A stretch of DNA of 64,000 nt from Karstenula rhodostoma CBS 690.94 (Eukaryota; Ascomycota; Dothideomycetes; Pleosporales; Didymosphaeriaceae). The stretch lies in NCBI GenBank assembly GCA_010093485.1, contig MU001497.1:1861031-1925030 (forward strand), read 5' to 3'. Each line of letters begins with the position of its first letter. Positions within the stretch are counted from its first letter, which is position 1. Shown one piece after another: positions 11,997 through 21,551 of the stretch. The notes beneath the pieces are model-generated. The model ran no database searches. It saw only the letters and a program-made list of their open reading frames with translations, and had not been told where the DNA came from. The translations under genes were made by a program, and so were the position numbers.

Positions 11997-13712
11997 TTAC
12001 TCCACCCTCCCCGCCCGCACCCCCAACACCACTGGCATCTTACCAAACAAATACTCCGCCGCCTCTACCTGCTCAACATCAAGCACACGCTCCTGCTCCT
12101 CCTGCACCGCACCATCGCGGCCGTCCCGCACCGCATAGTACCGCTCCACCATGCGCTCCGCCACCGCCGCAGTGTCCATCCTACCCTCACGGATAACCCC
12201 CGAAGACGAAGACGAAGACGAAGACGTCTGCGACGCAACCTCCTCCGCCACAGCCATCAGTTCCTGACTGACATGCACGTTTTCTGATAATTGAAGCCGC
12301 AGGCCTGCGACCTCGCTCTGCAGGCCCTCCTTCTCGCGCTCGTGCTGTAGGCTTTCGGCTCGCGCGGCGGCGAGTTGCGCACGGAGACGGTGCACCTCGG
12401 TCTCGTTTTCGTCTTGAGACGTGGGGAAGGAAGGGGATTTGCTCTTGCTGAAGGACAGAGACCGCCGGAGTTTGCGCGTCAGAGATGGCTTGGGGGGTGG
12501 GGATGGGGTGGCGGGGTCGATGTGGGAGAATAGGGGCGCGGTGTGAGGGGCGGGGTCACGAAGGGGCAGGGGGAATGGAATGGCGAAGCGCTTTCGCACT
12601 TTCGAAAGGGTGGGAGGAGCACCGGGAGCGTCGTTGCGCAGAGGCAAGTCCCAGGTTACGTTTCGGCGGTGGGAGAGCGGGGGGCTGTTCGTTTGTGCCG
12701 CAGAGTTCTTCTTTTCGTCCTGCATCTTCGTGTGCGCAGCCAAAAGGTAGGTATTCGCGGCGCGCAGACGAGAAATCGCTTCCTCCTGTGCCTGGGCCAC
12801 GCCACAGAGATTAGACAGATGGTACAGCTCGACTTCCTTGCCGTCCTGAACGAGGCGTTCGCTCTCGCTGAGTTCCCGTGTGTACGACAGCGCCTGCGTG
12901 AGCTTCTTCTCCCGCGCAGCCGCATCGCTAGACTTACCTTGCGAACTTAACGCCTCGCGGATACCCTGCTGTTGCAGCGCGTCTTCCGCGGCCTCCTTAA
13001 GGTTCGTCGCCTCAGCAAAGTCCCACATGTACTTGGCCACGACGCTGCGCTCGTGCTTGAGGTCGTTGCGCAGACTCTCCATGATCTTATGGAGATCGCT
13101 CACCTTGTGCTCATGTGAATAAGCTAGGGTTTGCATATCGTGGTCGTGGTCGAGACCCTGCTGCGTGAGACGCTCCACGTCGCTCTCGAGCTGGTCTATC
13201 AGAGCGTCCTTAACAATGCCGTCCAGCGACACAATCTGATCACCTGCATTCTCAGATTGAGCATTGCGCTTGCGGAGCGCGTTGATGCCTTTGATGAGCT
13301 CATCAATCCGGGTCTTGTTCTCCTTCACCTGCGTCTCGAGCTCGGCAAGCCTACGCTTCAAGTCAGTCTTTTGGGTGGAGAGATGCTCGATCTCAGCCTG
13401 CTGAGTATCGATCTGCTGCTCCTGTTTAGCTGACAGATCACTCACTTTGTCGAGCTCGGCGACACGCTTTTGGAGGTCTTCTCCGAGGCTTTGCACGAGT
13501 GACTTGTGGAAGTCGAGGAGCTCGTGCAGGTCTTTGAGCTCGCTGGATTGCTGGCTAGATTGGGAGCTCTTTGAGGAGCGCACGGAGATGCGCGGCACGG
13601 GGGATGGCGTTGTGCGAACTGAAGCAGCTGGGGATGAGTGCGCATCAGCCGCCTGGACCGATGCGTTCGAAGAAGAACGGGAACTGCCGTTGCTGCGGAA
13701 CCGCTTCCACAT
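11997..13712 (-). CDS. Coiled-coil protein of unknown function
   Basis: A single uninterrupted 571-aa frame. Residues 1-60 are Ser-rich and probably disordered (MWKRFRSNGSSRSSSNAS, then several SSK/SSQ runs). From about residue 60 to 340 the sequence is heptad-like and charged, with long Glu/Lys/Gln/Leu stretches, predicting an extended coiled coil. A Pro-rich, basic linker (about 350-430) contains TRKLRRSLSFSKSKS, a likely phosphorylation-rich segment. A second, shorter coiled coil covers about 435-490. A run of Ser near residues 497-505 is encoded by a GAC/GAA-type microsatellite at about 12,202-12,226. The tail ends VLGVRAGRVE. I do not recognise the family; a scaffold or cytoskeletal adaptor role would be a guess. 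Absence of introns and start at the first ATG support the model. Confidence 0.8.
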   Translation of the reverse strand: MWKRFRSNGSSRSSSNASVQAADAHSSPAASVRTTPSPVPRISVRSSKSSQSSQQSSELKDLHELLDFHKSLVQSLGEDLQKRVAELDKVSDLSAKQEQQIDTQQAEIEHLSTQKTDLKRRLAELETQVKENKTRIDELIKGINALRKRNAQSENAGDQIVSLDGIVKDALIDQLESDVERLTQQGLDHDHDMQTLAYSHEHKVSDLHKIMESLRNDLKHERSVVAKYMWDFAEATNLKEAAEDALQQQGIREALSSQGKSSDAAAREKKLTQALSYTRELSESERLVQDGKEVELYHLSNLCGVAQAQEEAISRLRAANTYLLAAHTKMQDEKKNSAAQTNSPPLSHRRNVTWDLPLRNDAPGAPPTLSKVRKRFAIPFPLPLRDPAPHTAPLFSHIDPATPSPPPKPSLTRKLRRSLSFSKSKSPSFPTSQDENETEVHRLRAQLAAARAESLQHEREKEGLQSEVAGLRLQLSENVHVSQELMAVAEEVASQTSSSSSSSSGVIREGRMDTAAVAERMVERYYAVRDGRDGAVQEEQERVLDVEQVEAAEYLFGKMPVVLGVRAGRVE

Positions 13713-14029
13713 GATGGGCAGCGAGCGTTTCGATTTGGGTTAGGTCCAAAGAGCAACGGCACCTGTTGATTATATATGTAACAGTATCTGCAAGTCGTGG
13801 AAAGACATATCATTGTGAACGGAAGCAGGCCGTCGGTTGTTGTGTATGGCCTGCATGGTCTGCATGATTTGATCACAATGCTGGGAGGTCAGATCCACCA
13901 CCAAGGCCGTGGAGACTGGCTCTCGCGATAAGGGTTGGTTGGTCATGATACAATGTACATTTGCTGCTTGGGCCGCTGGACTGAGATTCGTCGTCTACAT
14001 TGCCCGTACAGACGCCGTCCGTTGGACTC
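13713..14029. other. Short intergenic region between two minus-strand genes
   Basis: It contains the promoter and leader of the coiled-coil gene and the 3' end of the NDUFA2 gene. No additional gene is visible. Confidence 0.4.
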
Positions 14030-14600
14030 CTATATCGATTCCTTGACCAGCTCGGTGACCTTCTGCTCGATAGCCTTGTCGTCCAGTCCTGCAGATACGT
14101 CAGTCAAGATGCGCAATTCTGGCGCATCCATCGCAGGCGTCTTACCCTTCAATGACACGGACTTTTCCTTCCCGAACTCTGCGCCACGTTAGCCCTCTGT
14201 TCGCGTTTCTCGCTCGTGAAATGCTCTAGGGTGCCAATTCCACACTGGAATGCAACCCTCTGCTTCTCTATGCCGCCGTGACTTCCTGCTGCAGGGCAAC
14301 GCACCGTATCGCGCAAAGAGCTTCGGCTCGGTGCCGCTCGCTTCCCGGATGAGGATGGGCGTGTACGGGTTGTGCTTCTTCATGGTGGGGTACGACTTTG
14401 TGAGAAAGCTCCTGTTTCCAGTCAGCCATTGCCTCAACTGCCCCCCGCGCAGTTTCGCTCTCGTCGTCTCCTTCGCGCACGTCGGTGCACGGCGTCTCTC
14501 GGGCGGGCGCATACCTGGTCGCGGCGCTGTGGTCGCTCGTCTGGCAGAAGAGGAAGCGCAGCTCCTTCAGCTGCTTCGCAAAGCCGTACTTGGAGGCCAT
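14030..14600 (-). CDS. NADH:ubiquinone oxidoreductase subunit NDUFA2 (B8 / 10.5 kDa)
   Basis: This is an accessory subunit of mitochondrial complex I with a thioredoxin-like L51/S25/CI-B8 fold. Four exons on the minus strand (14515-14600, 14305-14411, 14146-14178, 14030-14088) join to 94 aa, the normal size. The start MASKYGFAKQLKELRFLFCQ and the following TSDHSAATR, then SYPTMKKHNPYTPILIREA and GTEPKLFARYEFGKEKS are highly characteristic. The last splice joins SLKG to LDDKAIEQKV. Introns of 103, 126 and 57 bp have standard ends. It diverges from a mitochondrial pyruvate carrier gene, sharing a 286-bp promoter. Confidence 0.95.
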
Positions 14601-14886
14601 GGTGTGATGTCGCGCGGCAATGGGCGGTGGTCGTTCTTGTACAAAACAAAGCGTGATGCGAGGTGCATGTCGAGCTCAAGCTGCGCTCCGGCGTGCCCGC
14701 TGCTCGGCCAATCAGCAGATCCGCCGACGTAATCCCGATACCCGCGCAACGCAAACTCGCCGGCGCCCGACAACGGAATCGGCTCCTTCCTTCTCTCTGC
14801 TACGACAGACAGACAGACATCGCCAGCCCAGTTGCATCCTCTGCCTGCGCAATCTCCTGCGCACTCCCAGAGAAAAGCATCCCGCC
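14601..14886. promoter_or_regulatory. Bidirectional promoter of NDUFA2 and mitochondrial pyruvate carrier
   Basis: The starts of two mitochondrial energy genes face away from each other across 286 bp. A consensus CCAAT box (in cggccaatcagc, CCAAT at 14708-14712) sits near the middle. The fungal Hap/CBC complex binds CCAAT and is known to control respiratory genes, so shared control is a reasonable inference. CT-rich tracts before 14887 look like a transcription-start region. Confidence 0.6.
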
Positions 14887-15555
14887 ATGTCCTTCCGCCC
14901 GGGCTCCCGCATCTTCGGCGCCTTCCGGCCCTTCTTCCGCCAGCAGCGCAGCCAGTCCACCGCTGTGCCCGAGCAGTCCGGCTTCGCGAAGCTATGGAAC
15001 AGTCCCGTCGGCCCTAAGACGGTGCATTTCTGGTGCGTCGAGATGTCCCCCTTACTATGCGGCGGGAGCATGCAAAGCGAAGCAAAGCAAAGCAAAGCAA
15101 TGAATGCCGCACGCGACCTCTGAATCACATCCCTCCTTGAACTGCGCACCGCACCGCACCGCACCGCACCACACCCCCAAACAACCCCAAGAAACAATGC
15201 TAACCCTCCCCCTAGGGCGCCCATAATGAAATGGGGCCTCGTCATTGCCGGCGCCTCCGACCTGACCCGCCCCGCCAGCCAGCTCTCCCTCAACACAAAC
15301 GCCGCCCTCATGACCACCGGCCTCATCTGGACCCGCTGGTGCTTCGTCATCCGCCCCAAGAACATCTTCCTCGCCACCGTCAACTTGTTCCTGTTCTTGA
15401 CCGGCGCCACCCAGACCACCAGGATATTGATGTACCAGCGTAGCGTGAAGGACGCAGAGAGCCAGGCCGAGGCCGAGGGCAAGGCGCTGAAGGACGACAT
15501 CAAGGATGTCGCCAACACGGCGCAGGCGAAGGTCGAGAAGGTGGTCAAGTCGTAG
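14887..15555 (+). CDS. Mitochondrial pyruvate carrier subunit (MPC2/MPC3-like)
   Basis: The protein forms part of the inner-membrane heterodimer that imports pyruvate into the matrix. Exons 14887-15032 and 15216-15555 give 161 aa. The basic N-terminus (MSFRPGSRIFGAFRPFFRQQ) resembles a mitochondrial leader. The family core is clear: LWNSPVGPKTVHFWAPIMKW, then GLVIAGASDLTRPASQLS, the TGLIWTRWCFVIRPKN motif and a last helix NLFLFLTGATQTTRI. A charged amphipathic tail rich in Ala/Lys/Glu follows. The splice completes the Trp codon in HFWAP, exactly within the conserved motif. The 183-bp intron is long for this window and carries two different pentanucleotide repeats. Confidence 0.95.
15064..15172. 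repeat. Two pentanucleotide microsatellites inside the carrier intron
   Basis: Within the intron, an AAAGC-type repeat (about 15,072-15,100) is followed by a GCACC-type repeat (about 15,145-15,171). Both have a 5-bp period, so length changes would not affect the protein. Confidence 0.85.
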
Positions 15556-16062
15556 AGGCAAGATTGGGAGGAATGTGAGTGGATGGGTGGCTCTCGTTGG
15601 GTGATGGAACCGAGATGCGATTGGGAAGATGGGGTATGAGGAGCGGATGTATCGAATATTTGCGCAAATAGGCGACGTAATCCGATATTTCGAACTATAC
15701 GAAGTGTACAACACATTTTCTGTTGCAGCAAGAGAACGGGAACAATGCAAAATTGTAAACGGTAACGTGCATTGAGTCACCCACGCTCACTTCCGTCAAA
15801 CACAGTGCATAACCACGACTTTTTCTTCTCCATCGAAAACGACGTGCAGCGCTCCATGTCTGCGAGCTGTAGCGTATCACCCTATGGCCATTTCCAACCC
15901 GCCCATTACATCCGATTCCGAATCAGACTCCAATCCACCCCCATCACGTTCCCTCCATCCCCTACCAACCCCTACTCCCTACGGTGCTCCCGCGGTCCAG
16001 ACCCATCCCACCCCAAAAACACATGGTCCGGTCCACCGAACCCTACCCACATTAGCTTTGTC
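15556..16062. other. Convergent intergenic region
   Basis: It lies between the 3' ends of the pyruvate carrier and the minus-strand Cys-rich protein. Pyrimidine-rich on the plus strand, it holds no supported gene. Confidence 0.35.
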
Positions 16063-16662
16063 TCACCCACCTCCCCTTTTTAAGAAAAAGAAAAAAAGAT
16101 TACACCACGGACACCAGCAGCTCAAACAGCACCGCCAGTCACACGCTTCCCAACACCCATCGGGCGCGCAGCACCCCTCGTCCTCGAAACACCCCTGGCA
16201 CTTCGCCCAGTACATCACATGCGGCTTCCACCACACCCACGTGCGTATCCCGGCGTGCCACGGCAGCGGCTCCACGTACGGGCCTGCCAGGGGCGCCCGC
16301 ACAGGGAAGCTGTACTGCATGGGCAGCTCAATCTCGGGCTCCTCGCGGGCGGCGGGCCGGGAAGAAGCAGGCCGGAGGGCAGGCCGAGAGGCTGATGCCG
16401 ATGCCGACGCTGATGCTGATGCTGGCGCGGCGGGTTCCTGGTCCAGGCGGGCGGGTTCTTGGTTGTTGGAGGGGTTTGGGCCCTGGTGGCGGTTGCGCAC
16501 GTTGCCGCCCGGGAGCGAGCGCACGGATCTGATGTCTGCGCTTTTCATGCTGGCCACGGTGTAGGGACTGCCGGGGTCGCTCCTGGTGGACCGGCCGGTA
16601 TCGTCGGTGGTAGCGGAGGGGTTGGAGGTCGTGTCGGGCATCGTGGGAGGTTGAGAAGCCAT
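16063..16662 (-). CDS. Hypothetical protein with Cys/Trp-rich C-terminus
   Basis: A single 199-aa frame. The N-terminal half is hydrophilic, Ser/Thr/Pro-rich and probably disordered. Its middle has an Ala-Ser alternating run (about residues 80-92) written by a tandem GATGCC/GATGCT-type repeat at about 16,393-16,425. The second half is compact: after PYVEPLPWHAGIRTWVWWKP comes a cluster of about a dozen cysteines (KCQGC, GCC, DGCW, ACDWRCC, CWCPWC), then a hydrophobic LFFFFL and a basic end. No signal peptide is visible, so this is not an obvious secreted effector; spacing suggests metal binding or membrane association. I do not recognise the family. The upstream region carries a 91-bp tandem repeat. 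Confidence 0.6.
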   Translation of the reverse strand: MASQPPTMPDTTSNPSATTDDTGRSTRSDPGSPYTVASMKSADIRSVRSLPGGNVRNRHQGPNPSNNQEPARLDQEPAAPASASASASASASRPALRPASSRPAAREEPEIELPMQYSFPVRAPLAGPYVEPLPWHAGIRTWVWWKPHVMYWAKCQGCFEDEGCCAPDGCWEACDWRCCLSCWCPWCNLFFFFLKRGGG

Positions 16663-16688
16663 CGGGGGGATGACAGACGGCCAAATCG

Positions 16689-16933
16689 ATGGAAGCCGGT
16701 GGAGAAATAATAGAAGAGGCCGCGAGCAGTGAGCGGTGTGATTTATGAGTATCTATGTTGTAGCTGTGCTGCAGTAACGATAGAAGTCGGTGGGTGAAGA
16801 AAAGAAGAGGCCGCTGGCGGTGCGTGGTCTGCTCTTTAAGCATCTGTGCTGTGGCCGTGCTGCAGTAACCATGGAAGCCAGTAGGGAAAGAATAGAAGAG
16901 GTCGCGGTGTGGTTTTCGGTGCAGCAGTAACGA
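16689..16933. repeat. 91-bp tandem repeat, about 2.7 copies
   Basis: Copies begin with atggaagccgg, atagaagtcgg and atggaagccag at 16,689, 16,780 and 16,871, so the period is exactly 91 bp. Each contains a gaagaggccgc-like core and ends gctgcagtaac; the third is shortened. The array begins 27 bp upstream of the start of the minus-strand Cys-rich gene, in its promoter or leader. Confidence 0.85.
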
Positions 16934-17699
16934 GGGGGTGTCAAGCAGGCCGTTCCTGCCGTTCCAGGGTTGCTTCGTGTCCACATGGCGGATCCGGATA
17001 CCTGATGGATGCATCTCGTCAGCACAGCTTGAGATGGGATTGAACTGCAGCTGACAAGCAATGGTTCCCGTTGTGCTACCTGGGGGATACAGTACATGGC
17101 CGCCCACCTCGCTACTATTCAACACGTACCGTGAGTATCAACCAACGAGGTACGCTGTGTTGTGCAGGCATCCACCTCGATTCTGCAGGAACATAGCTGC
17201 TCGACGGGTGGAGGCGGAGCGAGATGGCCAGCCCCAGGAGGGAAGGGACGATTCTCGGTGCCGTAAGTAACCCCAGGTGCTGCCACCTGGCATATGTCTG
17301 ATCACCTGACTCACTTCTTTCCAAGGTTCCAAGGTTGACTGAATCCACACCTTGGGCCCCCAATCTCCAATTTTCGTACCAGCGACCGCAAGATCGCCTG
17401 CTCGTTGTTAGGCCATCGCGCAAATAGATTCGATATTCGAGAGCCACCGGATCGTCCTTGCTCGCTGTTCGTTGGCGATGGCGGCCCCGGACGGACGGCT
17501 GGCAACACATCTGGCAATGCCGACACCCTGTTCATGTTTCGAAAAGCGGTCCAGTCCGGTCTGAAGTCGTCCTTGCCTCGTCACCATCATAATCATAGTC
17601 GCGTATCCCTCAACCAGTGTCCCTCTCGCATCGCCGCGAATGTCACCTCCGCCCACCACCCGCGCCCTTGCCAAACCCTCAACCCTTCCTCCCAACCCC
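16934..17699. other. Intergenic, no supported gene
   Basis: Several short open frames exist, but none shows motifs or splice-supported continuity. A duplicated ccaaggttccaaggtt motif is visible near 17,322-17,337, and a near-identical string recurs at about 26,067-26,082. Confidence 0.3.
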
Positions 17700-17879
17700 T
17701 CAGCAATTACACCCATTGCAACTACTACACACGCCCACCACCCCCGCCCAACACCCCATCAAGCACGATCCCACCATATCCACCGCCCACAGCCCATTGC
17801 ACCAGTGGTGATTCGTGTCTTCGGCCTCGGAGGAGGCGTCGCTGCTGCCGCCGGCGGGCACGTACTGCATCTCTGGCAT
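17700..17879 (-). CDS. Candidate small Cys-rich protein (59 aa)
   Basis: A short minus-strand frame begins MPEMQYVPAGGSSDASSEAE and continues to a Trp/Cys-rich tail containing HHWCNGLW, SCLMGCW and CSSCNGCNC. The acidic, Ser-rich start and Cys/Trp-rich end resemble in style the 199-aa protein about 1 kb away. It could instead be the first exon of a longer gene or a chance frame; no splice partner was identified. Confidence 0.3.
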   Translation of the reverse strand: MPEMQYVPAGGSSDASSEAEDTNHHWCNGLWAVDMVGSCLMGCWAGVVGVCSSCNGCNC

Positions 17880-18548
17880 GATGGATAACTATTTTTCTCG
17901 TCTTTGAACCGCTGCGTGCGTGCGTTGGTGAGATCCAGATTAAGACTTAGATTGAGGAGAGGTATGCGGGCGACGGATGGAGAGTATGAACAGGTGCTGT
18001 TATACTCGCAAGCTCGGGAAACGATCAATGGCAAAATAAAAGGTAGTGTAGTGTACGCAGCGCGACACCGCGCCTGTACATATAAGTCCGCAAGCCCACG
18101 GACTCAAACCTGCATACGGACTCAGGTTCAAGCTCTCGTAAGCGACAGCACCGCACTTCACCGCACAGTCGCACACCGCTACGCTATACGACTGGCTGCG
18201 ACGCGGACGTTAGCGACGGAGTCGGAGACTTTGGCTTCACAGCCACAGGGCGATCGCGGGCGCCTTGAAGCTTCACAGCCTCGTGTTGCACGCCTAACGA
18301 ACATGGGAGCACCCCACCCTGGAGATTCGAACAGAACAATGCATTCGTCTATTTACGTACTACTGCAGTGGGTAAATGTACGTACGCCGAGGGTATCTAG
18401 CAAGACGGAAACGAGCAACGACCAGCAAAAAAGTACCACTGGGTATATGTGCGTGCGCCAAAAAAAGGATAGGTACGTTATGGGATGGGGACGACGGCGA
18501 TCGCAACGGGGCTTACGCAGGATGCGCAGCAATGCCAGCCACGCCGAA
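17880..18548. other. 3' region of the 977-aa gene, no other gene seen
   Basis: An open plus-strand frame passes through this region into the coding sequence of the minus-strand gene, but its composition is that of an antisense shadow. Nothing else is supported. Confidence 0.35.
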
Positions 18549-21544
18549 TCAAATTCTGATGACAATGTTGACACCGAGTGCTTTTGCCTCACGGATGCAG
18601 CACGCGAGACACGTGCGCCCAACGCGCCCAACGACGGCGTGGAAGCCCCTCTCCGCACACCACGAGCGTGCAAGAAGTTCGAGGTCGTTGGAGGCCCGGG
18701 CGTCGAGTACGAGAACTACCCCTTCTTCGCCGGTGGGATTGACATCTTCTCTCTCTTCTCGCGGGGAGGTTTGCGGTGATGATGCGGGTAAAGTGTAAAC
18801 GTGTGGTGTGAACGGCAACACGAAGTTCGCGTCCAGGACATCTGTCGCGGACGCAACCTTGTACTTGTAGGATGTGTGCAGCGGGTGCGCATTCAGCGGC
18901 TCCATTTTCGGCGACAGAGCTGCACCGGGATCTTCGTCTGGTACGGGCAGGTACATGCGAGTGGGTGCGATGCTCGGCGAATCTGGTGGATGCGAGAGCA
19001 ACGGCTCGAACCCATGCGAATTGCGACGCATGAGCTGCGAAGATCTATTGCTACCAGTCCGATTGCTGTGTATGCTGCGTTTGGACGAAGTGCGAGAAAG
19101 CGACGAGGTTTGCGAGCGCTTGAGCATGCGAGGAACGTTGGGAGCTGGCGAAGCTGTGGGCGGAGTGCAGGGCCAGGAAGTAACGAACTGAACGTCGTAA
19201 ATCAACGACAGAGTATGCATGCTGCGAGCCAACGAAGCAAAGGTGACGGACGCCATATAGGACTCGCCCTCGGCGGTCGGCGTGGCATCGGCGTCGCTAT
19301 CTTGCGGCCCCCCGTTGGCTGAAGTCAAGTTCCACGACGAGAACTCCATAGATGGAATGGGAGGGTTCGTGGCATCCCGAGGCATGGTGAGATCCTCGGC
19401 CTTGACTGTAGATTCGTCAAGATTCGGTATAACAGCGGATCGAGACATGACAAGGTTCTCTTCAGTTGTGGTGCGAGATGTATCTTCAGCACGCAGCTGA
19501 ACGCTGTTTACAGCATACCAGCCATCAGTGGGGTAAGTGGGCAGCTTCGAAAAGCTTATCCAGCCCATGCATTCGACAGCGCCCTCGACACAGCCCATCA
19601 CGCGAGCCACAACCGAAGCCTTGCTCCACCACGTCCTGTTCGCGTAGATGAAGCCGCCATACAGATTGGCAGAATGGCCAAGAGCCGCGATGGCCAGCTT
19701 ATCGTTCTCTAGTAGGGTGGAGATGAGAAGATGCGAGATGGCTTCTCCAGGTAGGATAAGACCGGTCAAATAAGAGCGGCTCAGCCAGCCTCCGACATTG
19801 AGCGCATGGTCCGGGCTATCGGCCTGTGCAAGCAGTGTTGTTGAAAGCGGGACCTGCAGCGTCCGGGAATCGTTGCGGATCAGCGGAGGTTGTTGCATAT
19901 TACCAAAGTAGCCGTCCAGTAGGGTATTCGAGCGCGGCGTTGCCAAAGGTGTGCTGTAAACGCTGATAGATGCGGGAGTGCTCGGGTCCAAGACTCTTTC
20001 GGTAGGCGGCGATGCCTGATCAAGCGATGCAGCAACCTCCGGGACGGTGATCTTCTCGGCCAGCTCGGCCACTATTATATCGATACCAGGCCATTGTACT
20101 GTTTTGGCAAAATGCAAGAGCCCAGAGAGCTGTCGGGCTTGATGCTGAGGTAACAAAACGAGGTCGGACCTGACTTCATCTTTTGGCGCACTCGACCCGA
20201 GAAGCGAAAACAACCCCCTTGATTTTGAATCTTGTACCGACGGGCTCGTATTGTATTCTTTGACAACCAAAATGTTGTCGAGAAATCGTCGCGCCAAGAC
20301 AAGATCCCAGTCCGTTTTTCGCGTCTTCAGTTTCAGGAATCCCTGGAAGTCCTGGGGACTCACATGCAGCTGGCGTTTGACGTCATCGACCTCCATGCTC
20401 GATATGGCGTCCAGACGAAGCAGAAGTTCACAGGCTAAAGTGATTTGCAGAAGCAGGATATCTCGGTCTGTCCACAGCGGTTGTATGTCAGGGTCCACAT
20501 CTGTTTCGGCCTCGCTCCAGAGGATCTGTCCAAGTCGTATCCGCCATTCGACTAGACCAAAGTCGAACCACACTCCTCTTAACCGTAGAATCTTGAGCAA
20601 TGTATCGATCTGGACCTTCATGCCAGTAGGATCATCCGCCGTGCTGTCGTATCCCGGGGGTGTAAGGAACTTTCCGAACAGGTTGGCGTATAGGTCTCCG
20701 GGAGCCTGGTTGTTGAGAATCGTCATCCGCTCAGGGCTATCATGAAATGCCTCCACCAAGTCGCCGAGCTCAATGAGCCGGTCGTGCACCATTGCCATAT
20801 CAACGGTTCTTATGCCAAGCCTCTCCGGGTTTTGCTGCAGCAGCTGTTTGTTCCTCATGCCCTCCAGATACTCATTACTGGTCTGTGATTGTTGGAGGTC
20901 TGTGACAAGATGGTCGGAGTGCGGCAGCTCGAGGAAGTGCGCAAACCCCATGGTCCCCTAATAACAAGCACGAGATTAGCCACGCCTGAGGTACGGTTAG
21001 AGACGGATTGTATGCGTACCGGCTCGAGGCCCTGCGCACTGAGCATGCTCGGCGCCTCTACCACGTCCAAATCATAGCCTTGATACGGCCTGTCCTGGTC
21101 TGAGGATTGCTGTAGCGAGGGCAGGTGTCTGTGAAGCGTCGCAGCAGAGTAGGCGGGCTCGGCGAGTTGCACAGAATCCGACACGTCTTTTATATGCAAT
21201 TCCGCGTCCCATGGGTAAGACACCCTGGGAACAGCACGCCTGTCCGTCTTCTGGAGGAAGAAGTTGGGTGCGCCGGAGAAAAGCGTATGTATATGTTCCT
21301 CGCTGAGCTTCTCTACAGTCGGTTGCTCTGTCTTTTCTGGTTCTGGTGGCTCTGGTGGCTCTGTCGGCTCTGGCGAAGGCGTGTGCAGCGGTGCGTCTCC
21401 CGCCTCGGCCCCAGCGCGGTGAACATGGACGGAGCTGCTCGACTTGGCAGGACTGGTAGATTCGGCGATTTTGGAGTCTCGCGGCGGTCTCGCAGTGCCG
21501 TCTTTCTTGACAGCGACGGGTATCTTTGAGACAAACGGCGCCAT
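18549..21544 (-). CDS. Large conserved-looking fungal protein of unknown function
   Basis: Two exons (21020-21544 and 18549-20957) join in phase through a 62-bp GTACGC...TTAG intron to give 977 aa, bridging GLEP to GTMGFAHFLELPHSDH. Residues 1-90 are low complexity with a PEPTEPPEPPEPEKTEQ stretch. A Trp- and Leu-rich globular region follows (about 170-460: LRGVWFDFGLVEWRIRLGQ; GLLHFAKTVQWPGIDIIVAE). The next part has GGWLSRSYLTGLILPGEA and NLYGGFIYANRTWWSKASVV. A Ser/Arg-rich linker (SQTSSLSRTSSKRSIHSNRT) precedes a small C-terminal region with a CLACCIREAKALGVNIVIRI end. No transmembrane segment or catalytic motif is certain. A further upstream exon is possible: a basic 64-aa frame at 21,557-21,751 can join in frame by a 48-bp intron (21,548-21,595). 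Confidence 0.8.
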
Positions 21545-21551
21545 TAGCTTC

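Noticed and set aside
15055..15780. Minus-strand frames across the pyruvate carrier
   Set aside because: Antisense shadows of a well-identified gene.
17904..18779. 291-aa plus-strand frame
   Set aside because: It overlaps the minus-strand 977-aa gene in antisense, and its composition is a shadow with no motif.
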